Below are positions 26,945-36,168 of a DNA stretch of 64,000 nt, one piece after another. The position numbers and the translations under genes are program-made. Within the stretch, counting starts at the first letter, position 1. Each line of letters begins with the position of its first letter. The stretch covers positions 1 through 64,000 of the forward strand of contig JAMPFD010000006.1 of assembly GCA_023664625.1 (NCBI GenBank), given 5' to 3'. Under the pieces are notes generated by a model. The model saw only the letters and a program-made list of their open reading frames with translations. It made no database searches and was not told where the DNA came from. The DNA is from Bacillota bacterium. Lineage in GTDB: Bacteria > Bacteroidota > Bacteroidia > Bacteroidales > Bacteroidaceae.

Positions 26945-29380
26945 TCAGATGTTTGCAATAGACATCACATTGGCAAATACACCGGCTGCTGTAACGGATG
27001 CACCGGCTCCATATCCCTGTATTAGCATGGGGTATTCTTTATATCTTTCTGTTGTAAGCAACACAATGTTATTGGAACCGGCAAGTTCATAGAACGGATG
27101 GTCTTGTGGAACTTTTTGCAGAGAAACGCTTGTTTTGCCATTTTCAAGTTTAGCAACAAAGCGCCATCTCATATTATTCTCTTCCATGATCTTACGTTCA
27201 GATTCAAATTCTTCGTCAAGACTGGGGAGATTCTTCCAAAAATCCTCCAGACTTCCTTCCAGATATTCTTCTGGGACAAAAAGATGCTTCTCCACATCAT
27301 CTTGCTCCACCTTGTATCCTGCCTCACGTGCGAGGATGACAAGTTTGCGGACAACATCCATTCCGGAAAGGTCTATACGAGGATCCGGTTCGGAATATCC
27401 TTTCTTGCTTGCAAGACGTACTGTTTCAGAGAAGGGAATTTCCTCAGAGAGTTCATTGAATATAAAGTTCAGGGTGCCTGACAGGACTGCTTCTATTTTT
27501 AATATGCGGTCACCGGAATGCACAAGATCATTGATAGTGCCGATGATCGGGAGACCGGCTCCGACATTTGTCTCGAAGCGGAATTTTACACCATGGGCAA
27601 GTGCTGTTTCTTTTAGATGCTTGTAATTGGTGTATGTAGATGATGCCGCTATTTTATTGCATGCTACAACGCTGACATTATGTTCAAGTAATGAATGATA
27701 TAGTTTCGCAACCTCTATTGATGCCGTACAGTCAACAAAAACGCTGTTGAATATATTCATTTTGAGTATTCCATCAAGCATTTTTCTCGCATTGCTTGGT
27801 TCTGCCTTGTCAAGCTGCTCCCGATAACTGTTCAAGTCAATGCCTTCACGCGAAAATATAGCCTTAGTGGATGATGCTATTCCTACCACATTGAGATTAA
27901 GGCGGCTGTTCTTCTTCAATACTTCTTGCTGTTCATGTATCTGCTCTATCAGTTTCCCGCCGACAGTTCCTACGCCACAGATGAAAATATTGAGTACTTT
28001 ATATTCTGAGAGAAAAAAGGAGTCGTGTATTACATTAAGGGATTTCCTTAGATATTGCTCTTGCACGACAAAGGAGATATTTGTTTCGGAAGCACCTTGT
28101 GCACATGCAATTATAGATATGCCTGAACGTCCCAAGGCTCCGAAAAGCTTTCCGGCAATACCTGGAGTATGTTTCATGTTCTCGCCTACAATGGCAATTG
28201 TTGCAAGTCCGCTTTCCGCAGACATAGGGAACATAGCACCTGTCTCTATTTCCTTGGCAAACTCGTTATTAAGAACTGATACCGCACGCTCGGCATCATT
28301 GTCCTGTACACCAATAGATGTAGAGTTTTCAGATGATGCCTGTGAAACAAGGAATACAGAAATTCCCTGGTCTGCAAGTGCTGTGAATATGCGTCGGTTT
28401 ACGCCGATAACACCTACCATTGATAGGCCGGTAACAGTGATGAGAGTCGTTCCTTTTATACTGGATATACCTTTTATTGGCTTATTGTCATCGTCAATTC
28501 TCTGTTTAATGAGTGTTCCCGGATGCTGTGGGTTAAATGTGTTCTTCACCCTGATAGGTATATTATTCACACATACAGGGTAGATAGTAGGAGGATAAAT
28601 AACTTTTGCACCGAAATTGCACAGCTCCATAGCCTCTATGAAAGATAGTTGGTTTATGGTGTAAGCTGCAGGTATCACCCTTGGGTCTGCTGTCATAAAT
28701 CCGTCAACATCTGTCCATATCTCAAGCACCTCGGCACCAAGTGCTGCGGCTATTATGGATGCCGTATAGTCCGAACCGCCGCGTCCGAGATTTGTTGTCT
28801 CTCCATTATCCCTGTCCATGGAAATGAATCCTGGTACAAGGGAGATGCGCGGCAAGTCTGCAAATGCTTTCTTGACAAGTTTATTTGTTAATTCGGAGTC
28901 AATGGTATGCTTGCCATTCTTTGATACAGTCTTTATCATCTCACGTGAGTCAAGCCAATGTGCTCCCTCAATGAGTGTTGACACAATCTGTGACGACAGT
29001 CTCTCGCCATATGATACAATGGCATCCTGTGTCTTCGGCGAGAGGTCATGTATAAGATATACTCCTGAATAAATAGAACGCAGTTGCTCCAGCAATGCGT
29101 CTACTGTATTAAAGAGCTTTTCTCTGTTCTTGGAATCGGTGATAATGGTGTCTATCATTTTATGATGCCGATCCACCATGGCATCAAATTCATGTTTCCA
29201 CTCATCTTTCCCCTCCACGGCAAGCCGTGATGTTGCAATGAGTTTGTCTGTTATACCGCCAAGGGCACTGACAACTACCACAACAGATTGTTCTTCTGCT
29301 GCATTAAGTACAATCTGCTTAAGGCTGAGAATACTTTCAACAGAACCTACACTTGTTCCGCCAAATTTCAGTACTTTCAT
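26945..29380 (-). CDS. thrA: Bifunctional aspartate kinase/homoserine dehydrogenase
   Basis: Catalyses the first and third steps from aspartate to homoserine. The 811-residue fusion begins MKVLKFGGTSVGS (kinase nucleotide site) and has RGGSDYTASIIAAALGA and WTDVDGFMTADPRV in the kinase half. An ACT regulatory region spans about 310-460. From about 465 the homoserine dehydrogenase half starts with the Rossmann motif FICGVGTVGG, then FETNVGAGLPII and GTLNFIFNEL. This matches E. coli ThrA (820). Feedback inhibition by threonine through the ACT region is expected from the family. It leads a cluster with the PGAM-like gene and thrC. Confidence 0.98.
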   Translation of the reverse strand: MKVLKFGGTSVGSVESILSLKQIVLNAAEEQSVVVVVSALGGITDKLIATSRLAVEGKDEWKHEFDAMVDRHHKMIDTIITDSKNREKLFNTVDALLEQLRSIYSGVYLIHDLSPKTQDAIVSYGERLSSQIVSTLIEGAHWLDSREMIKTVSKNGKHTIDSELTNKLVKKAFADLPRISLVPGFISMDRDNGETTNLGRGGSDYTASIIAAALGAEVLEIWTDVDGFMTADPRVIPAAYTINQLSFIEAMELCNFGAKVIYPPTIYPVCVNNIPIRVKNTFNPQHPGTLIKQRIDDDNKPIKGISSIKGTTLITVTGLSMVGVIGVNRRIFTALADQGISVFLVSQASSENSTSIGVQDNDAERAVSVLNNEFAKEIETGAMFPMSAESGLATIAIVGENMKHTPGIAGKLFGALGRSGISIIACAQGASETNISFVVQEQYLRKSLNVIHDSFFLSEYKVLNIFICGVGTVGGKLIEQIHEQQEVLKKNSRLNLNVVGIASSTKAIFSREGIDLNSYREQLDKAEPSNARKMLDGILKMNIFNSVFVDCTASIEVAKLYHSLLEHNVSVVACNKIAASSTYTNYKHLKETALAHGVKFRFETNVGAGLPIIGTINDLVHSGDRILKIEAVLSGTLNFIFNELSEEIPFSETVRLASKKGYSEPDPRIDLSGMDVVRKLVILAREAGYKVEQDDVEKHLFVPEEYLEGSLEDFWKNLPSLDEEFESERKIMEENNMRWRFVAKLENGKTSVSLQKVPQDHPFYELAGSNNIVLLTTERYKEYPMLIQGYGAGASVTAAGVFANVMSIANI

Positions 29381-29401
29381 TAGTTATTTTATGTTTTTAG
29401 T

Positions 29402-29515
29402 CTACTTGCATGCCCCGATACGTAAGGGGAATGGAGACAGTTTGACATCCGGGTGAAATACATGTTCCATATTGTCCTCGTTCCAGGCCTCAATACAAAA
29501 GAGGGACTGTTGCAT
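29402..29515 (-). CDS. Possible 37-codon leader ORF upstream of thrA
   Basis: A small open frame begins MQQSLFCIEAWNEDN and ends LSPFPLRIGACK. Its stop is 21 bases before the thrA start. It lies in the leader expected from a TATATTTG element (rc of 29564-29571). It has no run of Thr or Ile codons and no terminator hairpin follows, so it is not a classic attenuator peptide. It might be a regulatory upstream ORF or chance. Confidence 0.35.
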   Translation of the reverse strand: MQQSLFCIEAWNEDNMEHVFHPDVKLSPFPLRIGACK

Positions 29516-29563
29516 AAAACAAAATATAAAAATAAGATTTACCCAATTAATGATAATTCTGTG

Positions 29564-29571
29564 CAAATATA
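29564..29571 (-). promoter_or_regulatory. Candidate -7 element upstream of thrA
   Basis: TATATTTG on the minus strand fits the -7 consensus, but no TTG is found at the normal 19-21 base distance, so the assignment is weak. It would give a leader of about 175 bases. Confidence 0.4.
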
Positions 29572-29599
29572 CAAATAATTTCTCAAGAAGCCTTGTTTT

Positions 29600-29943
29600 C
29601 GATTAGTTATAATAGATAATTTACCATTTTTTTAGTTAGTCTGTAATATTATCAGGTGCATAGACACTATTTTGTTGTAATGCGCTTCTATTCAAAGATG
29701 GCAAAAGTTTACTATTTTCTTATGTAATCTTTGAATCGGATTTTGTTATGATGTTATGTTATCTTATTCTTGATTTTTGCCATTGACAATGTTAACTCCT
29801 TTCTTGACAAATGTTTATGTAAGTGTTGAATAGGCTCGAATGTATATTTCCAAAGGTTACGAATTATAACTTATGGCATAAGAGAAATAAGTTTGTAAGC
29901 AAATTGGGTGAGCTCTCCTGATTTTACATCTAAAAAGAAACTG
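29600..29943. other. AT-rich gap between thrA leader and nitroreductase
   Basis: About 340 bases with no gene or clear terminator. One isolated unit of the 22-bp repeat family (AAAGGTTACGAATTATAA) starts at 29852. Confidence 0.6.
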
Positions 29944-30630
29944 TCATACCCATTCGAAGTTTTTCTTGCCGGCACCAATCTCAAAATGATATTTGGCTAT
30001 GCCCAAATCCATTTTTGTATAACCGAAAAACGAGAATCCTTTTGATGCTTTTACTCTGTGTATGCCGTCATCTGCAGGGCTGACATATTCAAAGCAGAAC
30101 TTTTGCTGATTTACAGCGGTGGGGGCGAGTCGTGCTGCCGCTACACCGTCACGGAACCATTGCGGAGTCATATCGCTTACATTACTTATCTGCTCAATGG
30201 TCTTACGCTTTACATTTCTTCCTGGATCATCACCATAGCCCAATGCTATCATGCAGCAAAGTTTTTCATCTTCACCTATTTCATAAACATCCTTGACCCT
30301 ATTGTAAGTCAGACCCACCCAACAGGTGCTAAGGCCAAGAGTCTGAGCAAACAGAACCAGTTGTTCACCATAGTAACCGATGCGCTCTGATAATGTATCG
30401 GTCTTTTTGCCAACCATAGCGAAATAGTTGGTTACGCCGCGGAATGTGCCATATGCCATTTTCCCTTTAAATGCTTTTGGCTCATCAATGATAAGCTGAA
30501 TGTGAAGATTTCCTTCTCTATTTACCTTTGCCACCATCTCTTTCAAGAGTGTAATGAGGTTGTCTTCAATAGGTTTATCTATATATTTTCTCACAGAACG
30601 GCGAGCATGTATTGCCTCAAGAATTGTCAT
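29944..30630 (-). CDS. Nitroreductase-family FMN oxidoreductase
   Basis: A 228-residue protein with the nitroreductase start MTILEAIHARRSVRKYIDKPIED (the FMN phosphate-binding Arg cluster). It also has YYGEQLVLFAQTLGLSTCWVGLTYNR and a late PTAVNQQKFCFEY. The layout, two tandem half-domains in one chain, resembles the TM1586-like nitroreductase group. Such enzymes reduce nitro compounds, quinones or flavins using NAD(P)H; the substrate is not predictable. Single gene, with a terminator of folD upstream. Confidence 0.88.
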   Translation of the reverse strand: MTILEAIHARRSVRKYIDKPIEDNLITLLKEMVAKVNREGNLHIQLIIDEPKAFKGKMAYGTFRGVTNYFAMVGKKTDTLSERIGYYGEQLVLFAQTLGLSTCWVGLTYNRVKDVYEIGEDEKLCCMIALGYGDDPGRNVKRKTIEQISNVSDMTPQWFRDGVAAARLAPTAVNQQKFCFEYVSPADDGIHRVKASKGFSFFGYTKMDLGIAKYHFEIGAGKKNFEWV

Positions 30631-30814
30631 TCCTTTTATTATTTATGTTGTTTTGTTGTATATGAACAGACAGTTATGTCAATCATAGAAGATGATTTTA
30701 TTAGATGTATATAAATTTTTAAAAACATCACTCCTGCAATAAAATTACTGTTCGGACAGTTTATAGAAAATGTATTTTTTCGCTTTCTATTTTATATATT
30801 CATAAAGTATGATA

Positions 30815-30860
30815 CAAAAACAGCGTAAGGTGGATTTGAGAACGAAAATCCTCCTTACGC
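30815..30860 (-). terminator. Terminator after folD
   Basis: On the minus strand a 15-bp stem with one mismatch (30823-30837 with 30846-30860) is followed by CTGTTTTTG. It separates folD from the nitroreductase gene. Confidence 0.85.
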
Positions 30861-30915
30861 CTATGCAGTTCTTTTACATGTCGCAATATGGTATTGTATT
30901 CCAAGAGTTTATACT

Positions 30916-31797
30916 CTACTTGTAGAATTCTTTCTTTCCTGCTGAAAGAGTATTTTTCATAAGCGAACAGATTGTCATAGGACCGACGCCGCCTGGTACT
31001 GGTGTGATGAACGAGCATTTTTCAGCCACTTCATCAAATTTCACATCACCTGTCAGCTTGAAACCAGATTTGCGTGTAGCATCAGGAACACGTGTTGTAC
31101 CTACATCGACTATTACGGCACCATCCTTCACCATGTCAGCCGTAACAAAGTTGGGGCTGCCGATTGCCGCAATTATGATGTCAGCTTCACGGCATTCTTT
31201 CTTCAAGTCGGCAGAGTGCGAATGGCATACAGTGACAGTGGAGTCGCCATACTGCTTCTGCATCATGAGCTGAGCCATAGGCTTACCGACTATATTTGAA
31301 CGTCCGAGGACGACACATTTCTTTCCACTTGTCTCTATATTGTAACGCTTTAGCAGAGTTATGATGCCAAGTGGCGTAGCAGAGACAAAGCAAGGAAGTC
31401 CGATTGCCATGCGGCCGACATTGATGGGGTGGAAGCCGTCTACATCTTTCTTATAGTCGATAGCTTCAATGACCTTCTGCTCGTTAATATGCTTTGGCAA
31501 CGGAAGCTGGACTATAAATCCGTCAACATCCTCATCCTTGTTGAGTTTGTCGACACATCCGAGTAGTTCTTCCTCTGTAATATCTTCCTCGTAACGAATC
31601 AAGGTTGATTTGAATCCACAGGCTTCACATGCAAGAACTTTGTTTTTTACATAGGTTTCGGAGCCTCCGTCGTGTCCTACAAGTACTGCAGCAAGGTGTG
31701 GTTGCTTACCACCTTTTGCAATAATATCCTTTACTTCTTCTGCAATCTCTGCCTTGATGGCAGCGGCTGTTGCCTTTCCGTCTATTAACTGGTACAT
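30916..31797 (-). CDS. folD: Methylenetetrahydrofolate dehydrogenase/cyclohydrolase
   Basis: Interconverts methylene-, methenyl- and formyl-tetrahydrofolate for one-carbon metabolism. The 293-residue protein has the catalytic YVKNK lysine motif ([12 protein letters not shown], around residue 50), [13 protein letters not shown], and the NAD(P)-binding [14 protein letters not shown]. The signature [18 protein letters not shown] is near the C-terminus. It follows ffh by 60 bases, with a GC-rich hairpin between the two. Confidence 0.97.
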   Translation of the reverse strand: MYQLIDGKATAAAIKAEIAEEVKDIIAKGGKQPHLAAVLVGHDGGSETYVKNKVLACEACGFKSTLIRYEEDITEEELLGCVDKLNKDEDVDGFIVQLPLPKHINEQKVIEAIDYKKDVDGFHPINVGRMAIGLPCFVSATPLGIITLLKRYNIETSGKKCVVLGRSNIVGKPMAQLMMQKQYGDSTVTVCHSHSADLKKECREADIIIAAIGSPNFVTADMVKDGAVIVDVGTTRVPDATRKSGFKLTGDVKFDEVAEKCSFITPVPGGVGPMTICSLMKNTLSAGKKEFYK

Positions 31798-31818
31798 AGG
31801 AATGAAAATAAATTAAGA

Positions 31819-31845
31819 TGCGTTGCCGTATAACGCGGCAACGCA
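31819..31845 (-). terminator. Hairpin between ffh and folD
   Basis: TGCGTTGCCG pairs with CGGCAACGCA (10 bp, 7-base loop). On the minus strand it is followed by TCTTAATTTATTTT, a weak T-rich tail. It may terminate ffh partly or shape the ffh-folD message. Confidence 0.55.
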
Positions 31846-31857
31846 CATATTATTATG

Positions 31858-33207
31858 TTATCGTCTCATATTTTTCATGGCATTGGCCATAGCCATCATC
31901 TTGCCAGGTCCCATGCCTGTAACCATTTTCATCATTTTACGTGTCTGGTCGAACTGCTTAAGAAGTCTGTTGACTTCCTGTATGTCCGTACCCGAACCTT
32001 TGGCGATACGCTGACGGCGTGACTGGTTGATAATATCTGGATTCTCGCGCTCCTTTGGTGTCATGGACCCAATAATTGCCTCTATATTCTTGAATGGATC
32101 ATCAGGAATTTCGACATCCTTGATGGCTTTGCCCACGCCGGGGATCATAGCTGCAAGGTCTTTGACGTTACCCATTTTCTTTACTTGCTGTATCTGGCCC
32201 AGGAAATCATTGAAGTCAAATTTGTTCTTGCGTATTTTCTTTTCAAGACGCTTTGCCTCTTCTTCGTCAAACTGCTGCTGTGCACGCTCTACAAGGGAAA
32301 CAACGTCTCCCATGCCGAGTATTCGGTCTGCCATACGCTCCGGATGGAATACATCAAAGGCTTCCATCTTCTCGCCTGTACCGATGAACTTGATAGGCTT
32401 GTCAACAACGGCACGTACAGAAAGTGCTGCGCCGCCACGTGTATCACCGTCAAGCTTTGTAAGGATGACACCGTCAATTTCAAGTCTCTCATTGAAAGTC
32501 TTTGCTGTGGTAACAGCCTCCTGACCAATCATTGCATCAATGACAAGGAGTGTCTCGTCAGGATTCACGGCATCCTTGATATCCCGAATCTGAACCATTA
32601 ATTCTTCGTCAATGGACTGACGTCCTGCCGTATCAATGATGACGATGTCATTACCATTGAGACGGGCATGGTTGATTGCCGCCTTGGCTACGGAAACAGG
32701 ATCTGTGGCACCAGCCTCAATATAACATGGTACTTCCACTTGTTCCGCAAGTACACGTAGTTGTTCCATAGCAGCAGGACGGAAAGTGTCACAGGCTGCA
32801 AGTAATGGCTTGCGATGCTGCTTTGATTTCAGCATCAAGGCAAGCTTGCCTGACATTGTTGTCTTTCCGGCACCGTTAAGGCCGGCCATAAGGATTACCG
32901 CAGGATGTCCCGGAGTTGATTCAAGTCTCATCTCCGTAGCCTTACCACCCATCAGTGTCGCCAATTCATCGTGAACGACTTTAACCATGAGTTCTCCCGG
33001 CTTTATGGCAGTAAGCACGTTCATGCCCAATGCCTTCTGCTTTACAGTATCAGTGAAAGTCTTTGCCACCTTGTAATTGACATCGGCATCAAGGAGTGCG
33101 CGGCGAACATCCTTAAGCGTTTCTGCAACATTGATTTCGGTGATTTTTCCTTCACCTTTAAGTATCTTGAACGACCTTTCCAGACGTTCATTCAAGTTTT
33201 CAAACAT
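31858..33207 (-). CDS. ffh: Signal recognition particle protein Ffh
   Basis: The GTPase that binds signal sequences and 4.5S RNA and delivers nascent membrane proteins to FtsY. The 449-residue protein starts MFENLNERLERSFKILKGEGKI (N domain). The G domain has GLNGAGKTTMSGKLA, DTAGRQSIDEELM and TKLDGDTRGGAALS, and the methionine-rich M domain ends MKMVTGMGPGKMMAMANAMKN. The frame is open 12 codons upstream, but similarity starts at the chosen Met. TATCTTTG (rc of 33241-33248) is a possible -7 element. Confidence 0.98.
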   Translation of the reverse strand: MFENLNERLERSFKILKGEGKITEINVAETLKDVRRALLDADVNYKVAKTFTDTVKQKALGMNVLTAIKPGELMVKVVHDELATLMGGKATEMRLESTPGHPAVILMAGLNGAGKTTMSGKLALMLKSKQHRKPLLAACDTFRPAAMEQLRVLAEQVEVPCYIEAGATDPVSVAKAAINHARLNGNDIVIIDTAGRQSIDEELMVQIRDIKDAVNPDETLLVIDAMIGQEAVTTAKTFNERLEIDGVILTKLDGDTRGGAALSVRAVVDKPIKFIGTGEKMEAFDVFHPERMADRILGMGDVVSLVERAQQQFDEEEAKRLEKKIRKNKFDFNDFLGQIQQVKKMGNVKDLAAMIPGVGKAIKDVEIPDDPFKNIEAIIGSMTPKERENPDIINQSRRQRIAKGSGTDIQEVNRLLKQFDQTRKMMKMVTGMGPGKMMAMANAMKNMRR

Positions 33208-33248
33208 ATTATTAATTCTTATGATTTCTTTTCTAAAATGCAAAGATA

Positions 33249-33540
33249 CAAAAATAATTTAAGAATAGAGATTTGAAAATTAAGATTTTAAGTTACTATA
33301 ACACAACGTCAATGTAAACCTTATCATAAAAAGGCTGCATCAAGGATTTGTAACGGTCTTGTCCCAAATCTTGCTCAATGGGGGAAGTGTATGCCATAAA
33401 TCTGATAATCCCCAATAAATCTCCTTTCATATATGAGGGATCTACAGAACATCACATGAAGTCCGTGAATTGTTATTGCCATCAGTTCATGGACTTCATG
33501 TGATACATGTCGGCTTGAATATATAATGTCCGTTGAAAAA
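33249..33540. other. Gap between ffh and rhodanese gene, with a long hairpin
   Basis: No gene is visible. A 19-bp inverted repeat with one G-T pair (33451-33469 with 33486-33504; arms ATCACATGAAGTCC and GGACTTCATGTGAT) has a 16-base loop. It lies 37 bases beyond the rhodanese stop and lacks a T-run on either strand, so it is not a standard terminator. Confidence 0.7.
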
Positions 33541-33942
33541 TTAGGGTTTTTTCTTATCTGATGAAGCATTGCTGCTTGTCCATCCAAGATAACCCGTACA
33601 TAGTTCCACGACCTTGTATCCGTTCTTTGCGAGAATAGCGGCAGCTTTCTTGCTTCTTTTACCACTGCGGCAATAGAGAGCTATTGTCTTCTCCTTAGGC
33701 AGGGAAGTCACAGCTTCGCTTTCAAACTTGTCGCTGAGAACATCAATGTTCCTTGCGTCATCAATATGTCCCTCAGCATACTCCACTGGTGTCCGCACAT
33801 CAAGCAATATTGTAGTGGAATCTGCTATTACCGAACAGAACTCTTCAACTTCAACACTTTTGAAATTCTCAGTTTGGGCATTACATCCCAAAAGGCTCCA
33901 GATAAAAGCTGTCAATCCCATAAAAAGAATCTTTTTAGTCAT
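33541..33942 (-). CDS. Rhodanese-domain lipoprotein
   Basis: A 133-residue sulfurtransferase-like protein with a lipoprotein signal: hydrophobic start and WSLLGC, where the Cys at about residue 20 would be lipidated. The rhodanese domain follows with LLDVRTPVEYAEGHIDDARN and active-site loop CRSGKRS (around residue 91), an intact persulfide Cys loop. It would act at the periplasmic face or outer membrane. It starts 5 bases after tyrA, so it is co-transcribed with aromatic amino acid genes without an obvious metabolic link. Confidence 0.88.
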   Translation of the reverse strand: MTKKILFMGLTAFIWSLLGCNAQTENFKSVEVEEFCSVIADSTTILLDVRTPVEYAEGHIDDARNIDVLSDKFESEAVTSLPKEKTIALYCRSGKRSKKAAAILAKNGYKVVELCTGYLGWTSSNASSDKKKP

Positions 33943-33947
33943 GTCAA

Positions 33948-34742
33948 TTATTTTATTTCATTTATATCCCGCTCAACGTTGTGACGTATTTTGTTGAGAT
34001 ACTGACGCATCCCGTCTGCATCTTTATTGTCGATTATATCCAGCAACTCTTTCAACTCTGTACGTATCTTGGCAACATTGTCGTGAGTATATGGGTTGAA
34101 AAGCACTTCTTGCAACAAATAATCATCTTCGTTGAGGACACCTTTGGCTATGCGCATGTGCCGCTTGAATGTTGTACCTGGTGCATCTTGATGTTCCATG
34201 ACAGCAGAAAATACAAATGTTGATACAAACGGTATGCTCAGCGAATATGCCATGGTACGGTCATGCTCGTCAAAAGTGTATTCATAGATGTTAAGTCCAA
34301 GCCGTGAGTACAAGTCTTTGAAGAAGCATCGTCCCATATAGTCACCTTCATTTATTATGATGGCATTTTCTTCAGATAATTGCTGCAGATTGGCGAAAGT
34401 CGGACCGAACATGGGGTGGGTGGAGACATAACGACGGCCTGTCTGTCCGTAATACTCATGTAACCCGGTTTTGACGGAACTGATATCTGAGATTATACAA
34501 TTCGCAGGCAGATATGGCAGCACTTCGTTGAATGCCGGAATCGTAAATTTGACGGTCACGGCATTAATAACAAGTTCCGGCTCGAATTCCCTGATTTCTT
34601 CCAATGTAGAGAAGCGGAGGCAGTTGTAAGTAAAGCGGAGACGTTTCGGATCTTTCTCAAACGCAGCTACTTCATGGTCAAAACTCAGCAAGTCAATGAA
34701 GAAACTGCCCATCTTTCCTGCACCCAATATAAGTATTTTCAT
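33948..34742 (-). CDS. tyrA: Prephenate dehydrogenase
   Basis: Converts prephenate to 4-hydroxyphenylpyruvate in tyrosine synthesis. The 264-residue protein starts with Rossmann motif MKILILGAGKMGSFF, then ISDISSVKTGL, and STHPMFGPTF with the catalytic His. It lacks the C-terminal ACT domain of some homologues, so it may not be feedback controlled. It begins 11 bases after the DAHP synthase-chorismate mutase gene. Confidence 0.93.
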   Translation of the reverse strand: MKILILGAGKMGSFFIDLLSFDHEVAAFEKDPKRLRFTYNCLRFSTLEEIREFEPELVINAVTVKFTIPAFNEVLPYLPANCIISDISSVKTGLHEYYGQTGRRYVSTHPMFGPTFANLQQLSEENAIIINEGDYMGRCFFKDLYSRLGLNIYEYTFDEHDRTMAYSLSIPFVSTFVFSAVMEHQDAPGTTFKRHMRIAKGVLNEDDYLLQEVLFNPYTHDNVAKIRTELKELLDIIDNKDADGMRQYLNKIRHNVERDINEIK

Positions 34743-34753
34743 ACGCTTTATCC

Positions 34754-35818
34754 TTATTTTCCGACAATCTCAAGCTGCTGACGTACAGACTCCTCGTGAA
34801 TATGTTCAAAGACTTGCTTGACAAATTCTGGTGACATTCCGCATAGTGAACCTTGTGCAGCGCGTTTATTAAGAATCTCGTTATAACGGCCTGTCTGCAG
34901 CACGGTCATATTATGCTCTTTCTTGTACTGCCCGATCTCCCGGCATATACGCATACGCTTTGAAAGGAGTTCCATCAGCTGGTTATCCAGGACGTCAATC
35001 TCATGACGCAGCTGCTGTATGCCCTCTGTTGTCCATGCAGAATCACGGACGATGAGTAGCGAAAGTATGTAATCCAAAACATCAGGAGTAACCTGCTGTT
35101 TCGAATCAGACCATGCTTTGTCGGGATTACAATGAGACTCCACCATCAGGCCATCAACACCGAGATCCAAAGCTTGCTGACATAGTGGTGCAATAAGTTC
35201 ACGCTTGCCACCCATGTGTGAAGGGTCGCAGATAATCGGAAGTTCAGGAATACGTCTGCGCAACTCGATAGGTATTTGCCACATCGGCTGGTTTCTGTAT
35301 ATGGTTTTGTCAAAAGAAGAGAATCCGCGATGGATAACGGCAAGTTTCTCCAGACCGGCGGCATTCAGCCTCTCAAGTGCTCCTATCCACAGTTCAAGGT
35401 CCGGATTTACAGGATTCTTGACAAACACGGGAATATCCAGTCCTTTCATCGAGTCGGCAAGTGCCTGCATGGCAAATGGGTTTGCAGAGGTGCGTGCACC
35501 AATCCATAAGATGTCAATGCCGTATTTCATTGCCAGCTCTACATGCTCAGGCGTGGCGACTTCTGTACCAATATACATGCCCGTGCTTTCTTTCACCTGT
35601 CTCATCCATTGAAGAGCAGGCTCACCGTGGCCTTCAAAACCGCCCGGCTTGGTACGTGGTTTCCATACTCCGGCACGGAACATGTGACATCCTTTCGCTG
35701 CGAGTTCTGTTGCTGTAGACATTACCTGTTCTTCTGTCTCTGCAGAGCAAGGTCCGGCGATGACGAACGGACGTTTCTGATCGCTTGGTAAATTGAGTGG
35801 TTGAAGATTGAGTTCCAT
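34754..35818 (-). CDS. DAHP synthase-chorismate mutase fusion
   Basis: Two steps in one protein: entry into the shikimate pathway and conversion of chorismate to prephenate. The 354-residue protein has an N-terminal type I-beta DAHP synthase (FVIAGPCSAET, KPRTKPGGFEGHGE, IGARTSANPFAMQ, CDPSHMGGKRELI) to about 255. An AroQ-type chorismate mutase follows (RHEIDVLDNQLMELLSKRMRICREIGQYKKEH). Such fusions often let the mutase domain sense prephenate and inhibit the synthase. The frame extends 17 codons upstream; MELNLQPLNLP is the better start. A repeat array lies between it and the upstream aminotransferase. Confidence 0.95.
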   Translation of the reverse strand: MELNLQPLNLPSDQKRPFVIAGPCSAETEEQVMSTATELAAKGCHMFRAGVWKPRTKPGGFEGHGEPALQWMRQVKESTGMYIGTEVATPEHVELAMKYGIDILWIGARTSANPFAMQALADSMKGLDIPVFVKNPVNPDLELWIGALERLNAAGLEKLAVIHRGFSSFDKTIYRNQPMWQIPIELRRRIPELPIICDPSHMGGKRELIAPLCQQALDLGVDGLMVESHCNPDKAWSDSKQQVTPDVLDYILSLLIVRDSAWTTEGIQQLRHEIDVLDNQLMELLSKRMRICREIGQYKKEHNMTVLQTGRYNEILNKRAAQGSLCGMSPEFVKQVFEHIHEESVRQQLEIVGK

Positions 35819-36021
35819 TCTGATATATCTTTTTTCGTTATTAACAATAGTGTTTCTTATGTCAGGCAATCATGTGCCAGAGCATAAATAATATTTAATG
35901 CGTATTAGGGGGATTGTCAATGATGCAATTGTTTCTTGATTATTATGGATGGCTTTGATATACAGAACCATAAGTCTACTCTTGAACTTTTACGATCAAA
36001 GATGATCTGTCAACGTTGCCA

Positions 36022-36109
36022 AAAGGTGACACTTCGCATGCCGAAAGGTTACGATTCGTATTGTAAAAGGTTAGCTTTTGTATGCCGAAAGGTTACCCTT
36101 TACTCTGAT
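36022..36109 (+). repeat. 22-bp-period repeat array B (four units) inside the aromatic operon
   Basis: AAAGGT starts at 36022, 36044, 36066 and 36088, exactly 22 bases apart. The unit is about AAAGGTTACGATTCGTATTG. The array sits in the 350-base gap between the aminotransferase and the DAHP synthase fusion, both on the minus strand. The rest of this gap holds no gene or clear promoter. Confidence 0.87.
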
Positions 36110-36168
36110 GCCGCAGTGCTTCTTTGGTTGACAGGCATAATCCATAGAATTTGTATTATTACATGATT

